DNA from: Escherichia whittamii
Lineage (GTDB): Bacteria; Pseudomonadota; Gammaproteobacteria; Enterobacterales; Enterobacteriaceae
Length of the DNA stretch: 64,000 bases
Direction: 5' to 3'
NCBI RefSeq assembly: GCF_014836715.1
Contig: NZ_JACSQI010000016.1
Span: 1 to 64,000 of the forward strand
In this document: piece by piece, positions 1 to 15,425 of the stretch
How the letters are laid out: each line of letters opens with the position of its first letter
Position numbering within the stretch: the stretch's first letter is position 1
Translations under genes and position numbers: made by a program
The notes under the pieces: generated by a model
What the model saw: the letters and a program-made list of their open reading frames with translations, nothing else
Database searches by the model: none
Told to the model about the DNA's origin: nothing

Positions 1-66
1 AGTGGTGGCGCATTATAGGGAGTTATTCTGAGCTGACAAGAGGAAATTTAAAATAATTTTCCGAAT
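1..66 (-). promoter_or_regulatory. rrnA P1: rRNA operon P1 promoter with UP element (rrnA P1)
   Basis: Read on the minus strand, there is a -35 box TTGTCA (34-39), a 16-bp spacer, a -10 box TATAAT (12-17) and the GC-rich discriminator GCGCCACC, which puts +1 near base 3. An A/T-rich UP element lies upstream at about 40-62. The 16-bp spacing, discriminator and UP element are hallmarks of E. coli rrn P1 promoters, which respond to ppGpp and Fis. In E. coli the gene downstream of hemG is rrsA, so a 16S-23S-5S operon is expected just beyond base 1. Confidence 0.93.
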
Positions 67-88
67 GCGCGTTTTTTATTCTTTATGC

Positions 89-634
89 TTATTTAGACGT
101 CGCTTTGTTGGTTAAATGAGCGATTTCTCGGGCAAAATTCGCAACCTGCTCCCAATCGGTATAAACAACCTCTTTGCGCGTATCTGTTTCTCCGCCTGAC
201 ATCTTCATAATCAGCTTGATCATAAAGCGGTCGTACCAACGATAGCGTGGATAACGCAGCGCCCCGGCAATAACGGCACAGCGATCGGGACGCCATTGTG
301 AGTTCATCAGAAACTTCCGCGCGTAGCTGTTAGTCTGCACAGTCCGCTTCTCCGGCTTGCGTGCCACCAGGTTGACGGAGTAAAAGGCACTCGGCATTGA
401 GTTCAGCCGGGTGGCATGCTTTTTGACAAATGCCTGGAACGCAGAATGATAGTGACCGTAGCGAATAGAAGCGCCAATCACCACGCGGTCGTAGTTTTCC
501 CATTGTGGTTCTTCGGTGCGATGCACATTGGCGACATCTGCCTGGATCCCCAGTTCTTTCAGTTCCGAAGCCAGGTACGAGGCAATCTCGCGTGTTTGTC
601 CGTCCCTTGTTGAGAAAAGAATTAATGTTTTCAC
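89..634 (-). CDS. hemG: Menaquinone-dependent protoporphyrinogen IX dehydrogenase
   Basis: This 181-residue flavodoxin-like protein oxidises protoporphyrinogen IX to protoporphyrin IX, the step before iron insertion in heme synthesis. It passes the electrons to quinones at the inner membrane. The N-terminal [11 protein letters not shown] matches the flavodoxin FMN phosphate-binding loop. The length equals that of E. coli HemG, including the inserted loop that separates this family from ordinary flavodoxins. It lies just downstream of trkH on the same strand and directly upstream of the rrn promoter at the window edge. Confidence 0.97.
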   Translation of the reverse strand: MKTLILFSTRDGQTREIASYLASELKELGIQADVANVHRTEEPQWENYDRVVIGASIRYGHYHSAFQAFVKKHATRLNSMPSAFYSVNLVARKPEKRTVQTNSYARKFLMNSQWRPDRCAVIAGALRYPRYRWYDRFMIKLIMKMSGGETDTRKEVVYTDWEQVANFAREIAHLTNKATSK

Positions 635-645
635 GTATTACTCCA

Positions 646-2097
646 TCATTCACGCCAGAAAGTCGGGGTAAAGAGCACCAGCAAAGTAAAGACTTCCAGA
701 CGACCAAATAGCATATTGGCAATCAGGATCCATTTAGCCACCGGGTTCATGCTGGTAAAGTTATCCGCAACCACGCCAAGCCCTGGCCCCAGGTTATTCA
801 ATGTCGCAACAACCGACGCAAAGGCAGAAAAGTCATCCACGCCAGTGGCGATAATCGCCAGCATACTGACAATAAACACCAATGCATAGGCGGAGAAAAA
901 TCCCCAAACGGCTTCGAGGATACGTTCCGGCAGTGCGCGATTCCCCAGCTTAATGCTATACACGGCGTTCGGGTGCACCAGTCGTTTTAGTTCACGATTC
1001 CCCTGCTTGAATAGCAGCAGAATGCGGATCACTTTCAGGCCACCGCCCGTTGACCCGGCGCAACCGCCGATAAAAGCAGAACATAACAGCAGCACCGGCA
1101 AGAAGAGCGGCCAGCGGGCAATGCTATCGGTGGTAAACCCGGCGGTTGTCGCCATCGACACCACCTGAAAAAACGCCTGGTTAATTGTCATTAGCGCCGA
1201 ACTGTAGACATTATGAAACCACAGCACGAGGGTACAAATAACCACCAGCGTAAACTGTACGCCGATAAACATGCGAAATTCCGGATCGCGCCAGTAGACT
1301 TTCAGACTACGCCCACTTAGCAGCGAAAAGTGCAGACCGTAGTTACAGCCGGAGATCAGCAGGAAGATAGCAATGATGGTGTTAATGGTCGGGCTATCGA
1401 AATAGCCGACGCTGGCATCATGCGTCGAGAAGCCGCCAATGGCGATAGTCGCAAAGCTATGACCGATGGCATCAAAGGCATTCATTCCAGCAAACCACAG
1501 CGCCAGCGCACAGGCGACGGTCAGCAGGACATAAATTAACCACAAGGTTTTCGCCGTTTCCGCAATACGCGGGCGCATTTTGTTATCTTTCAGCGGGCCG
1601 GGCATTTCTGCGCGATAGAGCTGCATCCCACCAACGCCGAGGATAGGCAGTATCGCGACCGCCAGCACGATGATCCCCATCCCGCCAAACCATTGCAGCA
1701 TCTGGCGATAAAAGAGGATGGCGTGAGGGAGTGAATCCAGCCCCACCAGCGTAGTTGCCCCCGTGGTAGTCAGGCCGGAGAAAGATTCAAAAAACGCATC
1801 GGTAATCGTGAGATTCGGGCTTTCCGAGAAAATAAAAGGGAGCGCACCGACGCTACCCAGCACGGTCCAGAACAGCACCACAATCAGAAACCCTTCACGG
1901 GATTTCAGTTCGCCCTTCTCTTTACGGTTAGGCCACCACAGCATAGAGCCAATGGCGAGGGCGACAAAAAAGGTCTGGGTAAAAGCGCGGCCCGCCCCAT
2001 CCCGGTAGATGAGTGCTACCAGCCCAGGGATAATCATGGTCCCTGAAAATAAGATGACCAGTAGTCCAACGATTCGGGTAATGGCGCGAAAATGCAT
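646..2097 (-). CDS. trkH: Trk system potassium uptake protein TrkH
   Basis: This is the membrane-spanning, K+-translocating subunit of the low-affinity Trk system, which works with the NAD-binding gate TrkA and, for ATP stimulation, SapD/TrkE. The protein has 483 residues, the usual E. coli length, and is strongly hydrophobic throughout. It carries the repeated pore-loop selectivity motifs of the TrkH/KtrB family, for example TTTGATTL near residue 110 and TTAGFTTD and GGCAGSTGGG in the C-terminal half. hemG follows with an 11-nt gap, so the two are probably cotranscribed. Confidence 0.97.
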   Translation of the reverse strand: MHFRAITRIVGLLVILFSGTMIIPGLVALIYRDGAGRAFTQTFFVALAIGSMLWWPNRKEKGELKSREGFLIVVLFWTVLGSVGALPFIFSESPNLTITDAFFESFSGLTTTGATTLVGLDSLPHAILFYRQMLQWFGGMGIIVLAVAILPILGVGGMQLYRAEMPGPLKDNKMRPRIAETAKTLWLIYVLLTVACALALWFAGMNAFDAIGHSFATIAIGGFSTHDASVGYFDSPTINTIIAIFLLISGCNYGLHFSLLSGRSLKVYWRDPEFRMFIGVQFTLVVICTLVLWFHNVYSSALMTINQAFFQVVSMATTAGFTTDSIARWPLFLPVLLLCSAFIGGCAGSTGGGLKVIRILLLFKQGNRELKRLVHPNAVYSIKLGNRALPERILEAVWGFFSAYALVFIVSMLAIIATGVDDFSAFASVVATLNNLGPGLGVVADNFTSMNPVAKWILIANMLFGRLEVFTLLVLFTPTFWRE

Positions 2098-2135
2098 CTC
2101 TGCCGCTTCCTTAGTTCTGCAAAACGAAGTGGGGA

Positions 2136-2750
2136 TTATTCTTCAATCGCTAACAATTGCAATGAACCACGGCTAAAATCCGCCAGCTTTGCGGAAAATT
2201 CAGCCACTTTCGCCGCAGGAAGCGCCACCCGCAGCAGAACGAATGCTTGATAATCACTGTTGATAATTTTGCCGTCACACTGCCCCAGCAACGCTTCAAT
2301 GCCGGTTAACTGACTATATTCACATTGCAAAGTATATTCGGTTAATGGCGTCTTGCGCTGGGTTGTTAGCTGGCGTAGCGCCTGATTCACGCCGCCGCCA
2401 TACGCTTTCACTAACCCACCGGTGCCAAGCAATATGCCGCCGTAGTAGCGCACCACCACGGCGGTAATTTCCCCAACGCCACTGCCCATTAGCTGGACGA
2501 GCATCGGTTTGCCCGCCGTTCCCGCCGGCTCTCCGTCGTCTGAGAAACCCAGTTGCTGTGAATCGTCAGGCGCACCCGCCACCCACGCCACGCAATGGTG
2601 GCGAGCATCGGGATGCTCTGCCCGTACCGATTCAACAAACGCTTTCGCCGCCTCAACGCCATCGGTATGTGCCAATAGCGTAATGAAGCGGCTTTTTTTG
2701 ATCTCTTCAACAACCGTGACCGGTGCCGCGGGTATTAACCAGCTTTCCAT
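2136..2750 (-). CDS. yigZ: IMPACT/YigZ family protein
   Basis: YigZ belongs to the IMPACT (UPF0029) family. The N-terminal domain has an RNase PH-like/S5 fold, with GEPAGTAGKPM and VVVRYYGGILLGTGGLV signatures near residues 75-125. The C-terminal domain is ferredoxin-like. Its cellular role is not established, though eukaryotic IMPACT regulates the kinase GCN2. I use the ATG at 2750 (204 residues) rather than the GTG one codon upstream. This makes the pepQ stop TGA overlap the start as TGATG, an arrangement typical of translational coupling. Confidence 0.95.
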   Translation of the reverse strand: MESWLIPAAPVTVVEEIKKSRFITLLAHTDGVEAAKAFVESVRAEHPDARHHCVAWVAGAPDDSQQLGFSDDGEPAGTAGKPMLVQLMGSGVGEITAVVVRYYGGILLGTGGLVKAYGGGVNQALRQLTTQRKTPLTEYTLQCEYSQLTGIEALLGQCDGKIINSDYQAFVLLRVALPAAKVAEFSAKLADFSRGSLQLLAIEE

Positions 2751-4081
2751 CACGCCAGTTTCAGATCCCGGGTCATGTTTTCCACGTTGTTTTCGTGGAT
2801 CACCACGTTGTCTTCGATACGAATGCCGCCGAACGGTTTCAGTGCTTCAATTTTCTGCCAGTTGAAGTGTTTACTGAACTGCCCTTCACGCCACGGCGCC
2901 AGCAGTGATTCGATGAAGTAGATACCCGGTTCGATGGTTAACACCATGCCCGGCTGGAGAATACGAGTGCAACGCAGGTACGGATATTTTGCCGGTGCCG
3001 CAAGATGCGTACCGCTATCATCCTGCATAAAACCAGCTACGTCATGCACCTGCAGGCCCAGCGGATGGCCGATACCGTGCGGCATAAACGGTCCAGTCAG
3101 ATCGTTTTCGACCATCGCCTCTTCACTCATATCGGTGATGATTTGATGTTTACGCAGCAGTTTGGCGATGCGCTGATGGAACTGGATGTGGTAATCCACA
3201 TAGCTGACGCCCGCTTTCATGGTGGCGATCAGCGCCAGTTGTTCATCATTAACGTCTTTCACCAGCTGTGCGTAGTCGTTATCGCTTTTTGCCGACCAGG
3301 TACGGGTCAGGTCAGCCGCATAGCCGTTATATTCTGCCCCGGCATCCAGCAGGAAGCTGCGCATCTCTTCCGGTGCCTGATGATCCAGTTTGGTGTAATG
3401 AAGCACCGCAGCGTGTTCGTTAAGCGCCACAATGTTGCTGTAAGGCACGTCGGTATCACGATGACCGGTCGCGGTCAGATAGGCAATATTGATATCGAAC
3501 TCACTCATACCAGAACGGAACGCTTCTTCTGCCGCGCGATGACCATTGACCGCCATTTTCTGCGCTTCACGCATACAGGCCAGTTCGTACTCGGTTTTAA
3601 AGGAGCGGTAGTAATGCAGGTAGTCGATCACCCCTTTCGGGTTAATGTTGCTGGCCTCAATGCCCAGTTGCAGCGCACGTTCCGGTACCGGGCCGATATA
3701 ACCGATATTGCCGCGCGCAGCGGGCAGCAGGCTACCAATGCCATCGGCTTTCGGCAGCGCGATCACTTCCACATCCTCAGTCCAGAAAGAGGTCGGCAAA
3801 GGTTCGACGTTGTGCCAGTAATCAACCGGCAGATAAAACCACAGTTTCGGCTTGTTCACGCCATCCACCAGCAACCAGCAGTTTGGCACCTGGGTTACCG
3901 GCACCCACGCTTTGAATTGCGGGTTCACTTTAAACGGATAAGGATGATCGTCGAGAAAAACATTGAACAACTCGCCGGAGTGAATAAGTAATGCATCCAG
4001 CTTGAAGCGCGCCAGTGCATCGCGAGTCCGTTCTTGTAAGGTAGCTATATGATTTTTATAGAGCGAGGCCAGTGATTCCAT
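2750..4081 (-). CDS. pepQ: Xaa-Pro dipeptidase (prolidase)
   Basis: PepQ is a cytosolic metallopeptidase of the M24B 'pita-bread' family. It hydrolyses dipeptides with C-terminal proline and also some organophosphate triesters. The 443-residue protein has an N-terminal creatinase-like domain followed by the catalytic domain. Metal-ligand blocks are visible: [41 protein letters not shown] and GIRIEDNVV. It is divergent from fadB, with the FadR-controlled region between them, and is coupled to yigZ downstream. Confidence 0.97.
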
Positions 4082-4228
4082 TTTTTACCCTTCTGTTTTT
4101 TTGACCTTAAGTCTCCGCATCTTAGCACATCGTTAATACAGAGCGTGATTTCTGCCGAGCGTGATCAGATCGGCATTTCTTTAATCTTTTGTTTGCATAT
4201 TTTTAACACAAAATACACACTCCATCTC

Positions 4229-4245
4229 ATCTGGTACGACCAGAT
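4229..4245 (+). promoter_or_regulatory. FadR operator of fadBA
   Basis: The 17-bp near-palindrome ATCTGGTACGACCAGAT lies 25 bp upstream of the fadB start. It fits the FadR consensus (TGG, five bases, CCA core) and is the sequence I remember for the E. coli fadBA operator. FadR would repress fadBA here until long-chain acyl-CoA releases it. Confidence 0.93.
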
Positions 4246-4270
4246 CACCTTGCGGATTCAGGAGACTGAC

Positions 4271-6460
4271 ATGCTTTACAAAGGCGACACCCTGTACCTT
4301 GACTGGCTGGAAGATGGCATTGCCGAACTGGTATTTGATGCCCCAGGTTCAGTTAATAAACTCGACACTGCGACCGTCGCCAGCCTCGGCGAAGCCATCG
4401 GCGTGCTGGAACAGCAATCAGATTTAAAAGGGCTGCTGCTGCGTTCGAATAAAGCAGCCTTTATCGTCGGTGCCGATATCACCGAATTCTTGTCCCTGTT
4501 CCTCGTTCCCGAAGAACAGTTAAGTCAGTGGCTGCATTTTGCCAATAGCGTGTTTAATCGCCTGGAAGATCTGCCGGTGCCGACCATTGCCGCCGTCAAC
4601 GGCTATGCGCTGGGCGGTGGCTGTGAATGCGTGCTGGCGACCGATTATCGTCTGGCAACGCCAGATCTGCGTATCGGTCTGCCGGAAACCAAACTGGGCA
4701 TCATGCCGGGCTTTGGCGGTTCTGTACGTATGCCACGTATGCTCGGCGCAGACAGCGCGCTGGAAATCATTGCCGCTGGTAAAGACGTCGGCGCGGATCA
4801 GGCGCTGAAAATCGGTCTGGTGGATGGCGTAGTCAAAGCAGAAAAACTGGTTGATGGCGCGATAGCGATTTTACGCCAGGCCATTAACGGCGACCTCGAC
4901 TGGAAAGCGAAACGTCAGCCGAAGCTGGAACCGCTGAAACTGAGCAAGATTGAAGCCACCATGAGCTTCACCATCGCTAAAGGGATGGTCGCGCAAACGG
5001 CAGGAAAACATTATCCGGCGCCCATCACCGCAGTAAAAACCATTGAAGCTGCTGCCCGTTTTGGTCGTGAAGAAGCCTTAAACCTGGAAAACAAAAGCTT
5101 TGTCCCGCTGGCGCATACCAACGAAGCCCGCGCACTGGTCGGCATTTTCCTTAACGATCAATATGTAAAAGGCAAAGCGAAGAAACTCACCAAAGACGTT
5201 GAAACACCGAAGCAGGCCGCCGTTCTGGGCGCAGGCATTATGGGTGGCGGTATCGCTTACCAGTCCGCGTGGAAAGGCGTACCGGTTGTCATGAAAGATA
5301 TCAACGACAAGTCGTTAACCCTCGGTATGACAGAGGCCGCGAAACTGCTGAACAAGCAGCTTGAGCGCGGCAAGATCGATGGTCTGAAACTGGCTGGCGT
5401 GATCTCCACGATCCAGCCAACGCTCGACTATGCCGGGTTTGACCGCGTGGATGTTGTGGTAGAAGCGGTTGTTGAAAACCCGAAAGTGAAAAAAGCCGTG
5501 CTGGCAGAAACCGAGCAGAAAGTACGTCCGGATACCGTGCTGGCCTCTAACACTTCAACCATTCCTATCAGCGAACTGGCCAATGCGCTGGAACGCCCGG
5601 AAAACTTCTGCGGGATGCACTTCTTTAACCCGGTTCACCGGATGCCGTTAGTAGAAATTATTCGCGGCGAGAAAAGCTCTGACGAAACCATCGCGAAAGT
5701 CGTCGCCTGGGCGAGCAAGATGGGTAAAACGCCAATTGTGGTTAACGACTGCCCGGGCTTCTTCGTTAACCGCGTGCTGTTCCCCTACTTCGCGGGATTC
5801 AGCCAGTTGCTTCGCGACGGCGCGGACTTCCGCAAGATCGACAAAGTGATGGAAAAACAGTTTGGCTGGCCGATGGGTCCGGCATATCTGCTGGATGTCG
5901 TGGGGATTGATACCGCGCATCACGCTCAGGCGGTAATGGCAGCAGGCTTCCCGCAGCGGATGCAGAAAGATTATCGCGATGCCATCGACGCACTGTTTGA
6001 TGCCAACCGTTTTGGTCAGAAGAACGGCCTCGGTTTCTGGCGTTATAAAGAAGACAGCAAAGGCAAGCCGAAGAAAGAAGAAGATACCGCCGTTGACGAC
6101 CTGCTGGCAGAAGTCAGCCAGCCGAAGCGTGATTTCAGCGAGGAAGAGATTATCGCCCGCATGATGATCCCGATGGTCAACGAAGTGGTGCGCTGTCTGG
6201 AAGAAGGCATTATCGCCACTCCGGCAGAAGCGGATATGGCGCTGGTCTACGGCCTGGGCTTCCCTCCGTTCCACGGCGGCGCGTTCCGCTGGCTGGACAC
6301 CCTCGGTAGCGCAAAATACCTCGATATGGCACAGCAATATCAGCACCTCGGCCCGCTATATGAAGTGCCGGAAGGTCTGCGTAATAAAGCGCGTCATAAC
6401 GAACCGTACTATTCCCCGGTTGAGCCAGCCCGTCCGGTTGGCGACCTGAAAACGGCTTAA
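4271..6460 (+). CDS. fadB: Fatty acid oxidation complex subunit alpha
   Basis: FadB is the multifunctional alpha subunit of the aerobic beta-oxidation complex, combining enoyl-CoA hydratase/isomerase and 3-hydroxyacyl-CoA dehydrogenase. From the ATG at 4271 (preceded by AGGAGA) it has 729 residues, the standard length. An upstream in-frame ATG at 4145 would add 42 residues lying across the FadR box and is rejected. Glu119 (GGGCECV) and Glu139 (GLPETKLG) are the hydratase catalytic pair. The NAD-binding loop [14 protein letters not shown] and the dehydrogenase block [16 protein letters not shown] follow. fadA starts 9 nt downstream. Confidence 0.98.
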   Translation: MLYKGDTLYLDWLEDGIAELVFDAPGSVNKLDTATVASLGEAIGVLEQQSDLKGLLLRSNKAAFIVGADITEFLSLFLVPEEQLSQWLHFANSVFNRLEDLPVPTIAAVNGYALGGGCECVLATDYRLATPDLRIGLPETKLGIMPGFGGSVRMPRMLGADSALEIIAAGKDVGADQALKIGLVDGVVKAEKLVDGAIAILRQAINGDLDWKAKRQPKLEPLKLSKIEATMSFTIAKGMVAQTAGKHYPAPITAVKTIEAAARFGREEALNLENKSFVPLAHTNEARALVGIFLNDQYVKGKAKKLTKDVETPKQAAVLGAGIMGGGIAYQSAWKGVPVVMKDINDKSLTLGMTEAAKLLNKQLERGKIDGLKLAGVISTIQPTLDYAGFDRVDVVVEAVVENPKVKKAVLAETEQKVRPDTVLASNTSTIPISELANALERPENFCGMHFFNPVHRMPLVEIIRGEKSSDETIAKVVAWASKMGKTPIVVNDCPGFFVNRVLFPYFAGFSQLLRDGADFRKIDKVMEKQFGWPMGPAYLLDVVGIDTAHHAQAVMAAGFPQRMQKDYRDAIDALFDANRFGQKNGLGFWRYKEDSKGKPKKEEDTAVDDLLAEVSQPKRDFSEEEIIARMMIPMVNEVVRCLEEGIIATPAEADMALVYGLGFPPFHGGAFRWLDTLGSAKYLDMAQQYQHLGPLYEVPEGLRNKARHNEPYYSPVEPARPVGDLKTA

Positions 6461-7633
<1,173 letters not shown>

Positions 7634-7638
7634 ACACA

Positions 7639-7733
<95 letters not shown>

Positions 7734-7774
7734 AGATGTAAATGCCACTGTATAAAGTTTTAGTTGCCGTTTTT

Positions 7775-7799
7775 CCCGCCTGTCAGGGGCGGGTTTTTT
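7775..7799 (+). terminator. Rho-independent terminator after fadBA
   Basis: The stem CCCGCC (7775-7780) pairs with GGCGGG (7788-7793) and is followed directly by six T residues. It lies just before the end of the convergent fre gene. Confidence 0.88.
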
Positions 7800-7804
7800 A
7801 TGGC

Positions 7805-8506
7805 TTAGATAAACGCAAACGCATCGCCAAACAGGCGATCTTCCCGCGCATTACGCTCACGACAAAACAGGTCACGGGCGATTTTCGCCATCTCAAAACG
7901 TCCGGCGATATAAATATCGTGCTCCGCCAGCGTACCGTGATCCTGCAACACCGCCGTTAATACCGTTCCGGTACGCCCGCGCCAGCCTGCTTCCGGCTGT
8001 TCGACCACCGGCACCACTTGCAGGCCAGGATGCTTCAGAGAAAGCGCCTCAAGCTCGGAAAGATCGTAAAGATGCTGCTCTTCACGCCCGCCCCAGTATA
8101 TGGTGATATCGCGATTGGGATTACGCGCCAGCGCCGTCAGCAAAATCGAGCGCGCATAAGAGAAGCCAGTACCGCCAGCAATCAGTATCATCGGACGTTC
8201 TTCATCATCGCGCAGCCATGCCTCACCGTGCGGAATATCCACCACGATTTGATGATCTTTGAGAATGCGGTCCATGACAGCTTTCGCGTAAAGATTGATT
8301 TCCGAAGCGCCGATATGCAGCTCGATAAACCCTTTTTCATTCGGCGTCGAAGCCATTGAGAACGGGCGTTTGTCACGCTCGTCCATCACTACCATCAAAT
8401 ACTGACCAGCACGAAAAGAAAAGGCCGCGTCTGGCACGATTCGGACACGATATACGGTATCGGTGATAGCTTCTACCGAGGTCACTTTACAGCTTAAGGT
8501 TGTCAT
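7805..8506 (-). CDS. fre: NAD(P)H-flavin reductase
   Basis: Fre reduces free riboflavin, FMN or FAD with NAD(P)H. The reduced flavin feeds ferric reduction, activation of class I ribonucleotide reductase and the UbiX/UbiD cofactor route. The ATG at 8506 gives 233 residues, the known length; the frame stays open further upstream but that extension resembles nothing in the family. Visible motifs are the flavin-binding RPFSMAS and the nucleotide-binding [17 protein letters not shown]. It sits 45 nt downstream of ubiD on the same strand. Confidence 0.97.
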   Translation of the reverse strand: MTTLSCKVTSVEAITDTVYRVRIVPDAAFSFRAGQYLMVVMDERDKRPFSMASTPNEKGFIELHIGASEINLYAKAVMDRILKDHQIVVDIPHGEAWLRDDEERPMILIAGGTGFSYARSILLTALARNPNRDITIYWGGREEQHLYDLSELEALSLKHPGLQVVPVVEQPEAGWRGRTGTVLTAVLQDHGTLAEHDIYIAGRFEMAKIARDLFCRERNAREDRLFGDAFAFI

Positions 8507-8551
8507 GCGCTTTCTCTGTCGGATCGATAAATAGGGCAATACAAACGCGCC

Positions 8552-10045
8552 TCAGGCGCTTTTACCGTTGTTAAAAATAGCCAGTTCATCCCAGATGGCA
8601 TCAATACGTGCGACGACGTCCGGATCTTTTGTGATTGGACGTCCCCATTCACGCTGAGTTTCCCCTGGCCATTTATTCGTGGCATCCAGCCCCATTTTTG
8701 AACCCAGCCCGGAGACGGGCGAGGCAAAATCCAGATAATCAATAGGCGTATTTTCCACCAACACCGTATCCCGCGCAGGGTCCATACGGGTGGTAATTGC
8801 CCAAATCACATCGTTCCAGTCGCGTGCGTTAACATCATCATCGCAGACGATCACGAACTTAGTGTACATAAACTGGCGTAAGAATGACCAGACGCCCATC
8901 ATGACGCGCTTTGCGTGTCCAGCGTACTGCTTTTTGATCGTCACGACCGCCAGGCGATAGGAGCAACCTTCCGGCGGCAGGTAGAAATCGACAATTTCCG
9001 GAAACTGTTTTTGCAGAATCGGCACGAACACTTCGTTCAACGCCACGCCCAGTACCGCAGGTTCATCTGGCGGACGCCCGGTATAGGTGGAGTGATAAAT
9101 CGCATCTTCACGCTGGGTAATATGTGTCACGGTAAATACCGGGAAACTATCGACTTCGTTATAGTAACCGGTGTGGTCGCCATACGGCCCTTCCGGCGCC
9201 ATCTCACCAGGCTCAATATACCCTTCCAGTACGATTTCTGCACTGGCAGGCACTTCGAGGTCATTGGAAATACATTTCACCACTTCGGTTTTCGTGCCGC
9301 GTAGCAACCCGGCAAAAGCATATTCCGACAATGTATCCGGAACTGGCGTCACTGCGCCGAGAATGGTTGCAGGATCAGCACCCAGCGCCACAGAAACCGG
9401 GAAACGTTCGCCCGGATGCGCCGCGCACCACTCCTGATAATCCAGTGCGCCGCCGCGATGCGACAGCCAGCGCATAATCAGTTTATTTTTACCAATCAAC
9501 TGCTGGCGATAAATGCCCAGATTCTGCCGCTCTTTATGCGGGCCGCGCGTCACGGTCAGCCCCCAGGTAATCAGCGGAGCGGCGTCTTCCGGCCAGCAGG
9601 TCATAATGGGGATACGATTAAGATCGACGTCATCACCAGAGACGATTTTTTGTTGGCAAGGTGCACCGCGCAGCCGTTTCGTCGGCATGTTCAACACCTG
9701 CTTAAACTGCGGCAGTTTATCAAACAGGTCGCGGAAACCTTTTGGCGGCTCCGGCTCTTTCAGAAACGCCAATAATTTACCGACCTCACGCAGTGCCGAA
9801 ACATCTTCCTGGCCCATGCCCATCGCCACGCGCTTTGGCGTACCAAACAGGTTGCACAGCACCGGCATCGAATAACCTTTGGGGTTTTCAAACAACAACG
9901 CAGGTCCACCGGCACGCAGAGTGCGGTCAGCAATTTCAGTGATTTCCAGATGCGGATCCACCGGGAGCGTGATACGTTTTAGCTCACCCTGCTGTTCAAG
10001 CAGCGTCAGGAAGTCGCGTAAATCGTTATATTTCATGGCGTCCAT
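8552..10045 (-). CDS. ubiD: 3-octaprenyl-4-hydroxybenzoate decarboxylase
   Basis: UbiD removes the carboxyl group of 3-octaprenyl-4-hydroxybenzoate in ubiquinone synthesis, using the prenylated FMN made by UbiX. The 497-residue protein matches the E. coli length and has the family blocks [28 protein letters not shown] and [19 protein letters not shown] near the C-terminus. The start MDAMKYND is the usual one. It is divergent from rfaH across a 166-bp gap, and fre lies downstream. Confidence 0.97.
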   Translation of the reverse strand: MDAMKYNDLRDFLTLLEQQGELKRITLPVDPHLEITEIADRTLRAGGPALLFENPKGYSMPVLCNLFGTPKRVAMGMGQEDVSALREVGKLLAFLKEPEPPKGFRDLFDKLPQFKQVLNMPTKRLRGAPCQQKIVSGDDVDLNRIPIMTCWPEDAAPLITWGLTVTRGPHKERQNLGIYRQQLIGKNKLIMRWLSHRGGALDYQEWCAAHPGERFPVSVALGADPATILGAVTPVPDTLSEYAFAGLLRGTKTEVVKCISNDLEVPASAEIVLEGYIEPGEMAPEGPYGDHTGYYNEVDSFPVFTVTHITQREDAIYHSTYTGRPPDEPAVLGVALNEVFVPILQKQFPEIVDFYLPPEGCSYRLAVVTIKKQYAGHAKRVMMGVWSFLRQFMYTKFVIVCDDDVNARDWNDVIWAITTRMDPARDTVLVENTPIDYLDFASPVSGLGSKMGLDATNKWPGETQREWGRPITKDPDVVARIDAIWDELAIFNNGKSA

Positions 10046-10166
10046 TGTAGCCTCTTAATCTTCGCCCATTATACGGCGTTCATCTTCGCGATGCTGTAAA
10101 TTTGTTAAATTAGCGTGAACTCTGACGGCATAACGCAAACCGGGGAATATAATTAACTTAGCGTGA

Positions 10167-11479
<1,313 letters not shown>

Positions 11480-11496
11480 CCTGCACTCCATATGAC

Positions 11497-11516
11497 AACC
11501 GCCCTGACGGGCGGTT
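11497..11516 (-). terminator. Hairpin between tatC and tatD
   Basis: AACCGCCC (11497-11504) and GGGCGGTT (11509-11516) form a perfect 8-bp stem with a 4-nt loop. There is no long T tract on the minus strand, so it may only partly terminate or act as an mRNA-processing barrier, lowering tatD expression relative to tatABC. Confidence 0.6.
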
Positions 11517-11520
11517 GAAT

Positions 11521-12297
11521 TTATTCTTCAGTTTTTTCGCTTTCTGCTTCAGCGTCGTTTTCTTCTTCCCGGTTTCGACCTTTACCAACGTAAAAGCGTG
11601 AGAAGAAGACGCCAATTTCAAACAGGCAGTACATCGGGATCGCCAGCAGCGTTTGCGAGAAGACATCCGGTGGCGTCAGCAGCATCCCGACGACAAATGC
11701 GCCAACCAGCACATACGGACGTTTTTTGCGTAAGTCTTCTGGCGAGGTAATCCCCATCCAGCACAGCAGCACAATCGCTACAGGCACTTCAAAGGAGATA
11801 CCAAACGCCATAAACAGCGCCATCACGAAGCTCAAATAGCTGGCAATGTCGGTGGATACCTGCACCCCTTCAGGCGCGGTATTGGCAAGGAAACCAAACG
11901 CCAGCGGGAAGACCACGAAATAAGCGAACGCCATGCCGATATAAAACAGCAGAGAGCTGGAAACCAGCAGCGGCACCACAAGGCGACGTTCGTGCTTATA
12001 CAGTGCAGGAGCGATAAATGCCCACACCTGATAGAGAATCACCGGCGCTGACAGAATCAGCGACACCATAAAGGTCAGCTTGATTGGCGTAAAGAACGGC
12101 GAGGCCACGTCGGTGGCGATCATCGTTGAACCTTGCGGCAACTGCTTGATCAACGGCGCGGATACCAGGTGATAGATATCATTGGCGAAATAGACCAAAC
12201 ACAGGAATATCACGATCACCGCGATAATGCAGTTCAGCAGACGCTTACGCAGCTCAATCAGATGCGTGATAAGCGGTTGAGTATCTTCTACAGACAT
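11521..12297 (-). CDS. tatC: Sec-independent protein translocase TatC
   Basis: TatC is the polytopic inner-membrane subunit that recognises the twin-arginine signal peptide and forms the receptor complex with TatB. The 258-residue protein has six predicted membrane spans. Family signatures are visible: the N-terminal [14 protein letters not shown] with the conserved glutamate, and [10 protein letters not shown] in the fourth-span region. The charged tail after the last span ([14 protein letters not shown]) is cytoplasmic. It starts 3 nt after tatB ends, in the order tatA-tatB-tatC-tatD. Confidence 0.98.
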   Translation of the reverse strand: MSVEDTQPLITHLIELRKRLLNCIIAVIVIFLCLVYFANDIYHLVSAPLIKQLPQGSTMIATDVASPFFTPIKLTFMVSLILSAPVILYQVWAFIAPALYKHERRLVVPLLVSSSLLFYIGMAFAYFVVFPLAFGFLANTAPEGVQVSTDIASYLSFVMALFMAFGISFEVPVAIVLLCWMGITSPEDLRKKRPYVLVGAFVVGMLLTPPDVFSQTLLAIPMYCLFEIGVFFSRFYVGKGRNREEENDAEAESEKTEE

Positions 12298-12299
12298 GT

Positions 12300-12815
12300 T
12301 TACGGTTTATCACTCGACGAAGGGGAAGGTGCAGCGGTTTTCGGTTCAGCGTCCGCAGCAGGTTTTACCACCGACTCTGGCGTGGTTTCTGGCTTCTGTT
12401 CCGGCGAACTGGCCTGCGTTTGTGCAGCGGCAGGCGTTACGCCTTCATGCGCAGCTTCATTATCTTTCACCACCGGGTTATGGATGGTGTGCGCTTCATC
12501 GCTCGCCTTTTCAGGATCGTTTGCAACGTAGGAACGCTTCATCGACTCCGCGGCCTGGCGTAGTTCATCCATCGACGCTTTTAGTTCGGGCGTAAGGTTG
12601 GTGAGACTCGCCTTTTCAACCTTTTTCAGGCTGTCCTGAAACTCCTGGAGTTTTAACTCCTGGGTCAGTTCGTTCTGCACCGTTGTCGCCAGTGAACGCA
12701 ACGCGCGAATCCAGCCCGCAACCGTTTTTACCGCTACAGGCAGTCGTTGCGGCCCCAGAACGACGAGGCCGATGATGAACACCAATAGCAGTTCGCTAAA
12801 ACCGATATCAAACAC
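12300..12815 (-). CDS. tatB: Sec-independent protein translocase TatB
   Basis: TatB is the 171-residue single-span partner of TatC in the twin-arginine signal receptor. The N-terminal transmembrane helix ([20 protein letters not shown]) contains the conserved glutamate and leads through GPQRLP into an amphipathic helix. A long charged, flexible C-terminal region rich in A, P, E and K follows. tatA lies 3 nt upstream. Confidence 0.98.
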   Translation of the reverse strand: MFDIGFSELLLVFIIGLVVLGPQRLPVAVKTVAGWIRALRSLATTVQNELTQELKLQEFQDSLKKVEKASLTNLTPELKASMDELRQAAESMKRSYVANDPEKASDEAHTIHNPVVKDNEAAHEGVTPAAAQTQASSPEQKPETTPESVVKPAADAEPKTAAPSPSSSDKP

Positions 12816-12818
12816 GGA

Positions 12819-13088
12819 TTACACCTGCTCTTTATCGTGGCGCTTTGCGTCTTCTGTTTTAGCCTGTTCCTGATTCGTATCCGCCTGCTTATCGGCGATA
12901 GTTTTCGCAGTAAAATCAGCATCCTGACTGGTTTTATCCTGCTTTGGTTCATCATCGCTCATTGCTTTTTTAAAGCCTTTGATCGATGCACCAAGATCGG
13001 AACCGATGGAGCCGAGCTTTTTGGTGCCAAAAAGCAGTACAACGATGACGGCAATAATCAATAACTGCCAAATACTGATACCACCCAT
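12819..13088 (-). CDS. tatA: Sec-independent protein translocase TatA
   Basis: TatA is the small pore-forming subunit that polymerises at TatBC to let folded proteins cross. From the ATG at 13088 (preceded by AGAGGAACAT) it has 89 residues. [20 protein letters not shown] is the membrane helix, GTKKLG the hinge, and an amphipathic helix and acidic tail follow. An in-frame ATG 14 codons upstream gives an N-terminus unlike any TatA and is rejected. Confidence 0.97.
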   Translation of the reverse strand: MGGISIWQLLIIAVIVVLLFGTKKLGSIGSDLGASIKGFKKAMSDDEPKQDKTSQDADFTAKTIADKQADTNQEQAKTEDAKRHDKEQV

Positions 13089-13166
13089 ACATGTTCCTCT
13101 GTGGTAGATGATGATTAAACAAGGCCGCATTATACGTTACACGGCCCGCCTTGAGCGATGAAAAAA

Positions 13167-15412
<2,246 letters not shown>

Positions 15413-15425
15413 AGTCGTACTCCTG

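Noticed and set aside
3005-3991. A 328-codon plus-strand open frame opposite pepQ
   Set aside because: It is a shadow of the well-supported pepQ gene and has no ribosome-binding site or recognisable domain.
4145-4270. An extended N-terminus for FadB
   Set aside because: The extra 42 codons cover the FadR operator and promoter region, and the downstream ATG at 4271 has a good AGGAGA ribosome-binding site and gives the family length.
5648-6346. A 232-codon minus-strand open frame inside fadB
   Set aside because: It lies opposite the dehydrogenase part of fadB, whose catalytic motifs are intact. The antisense translation looks like no protein family.
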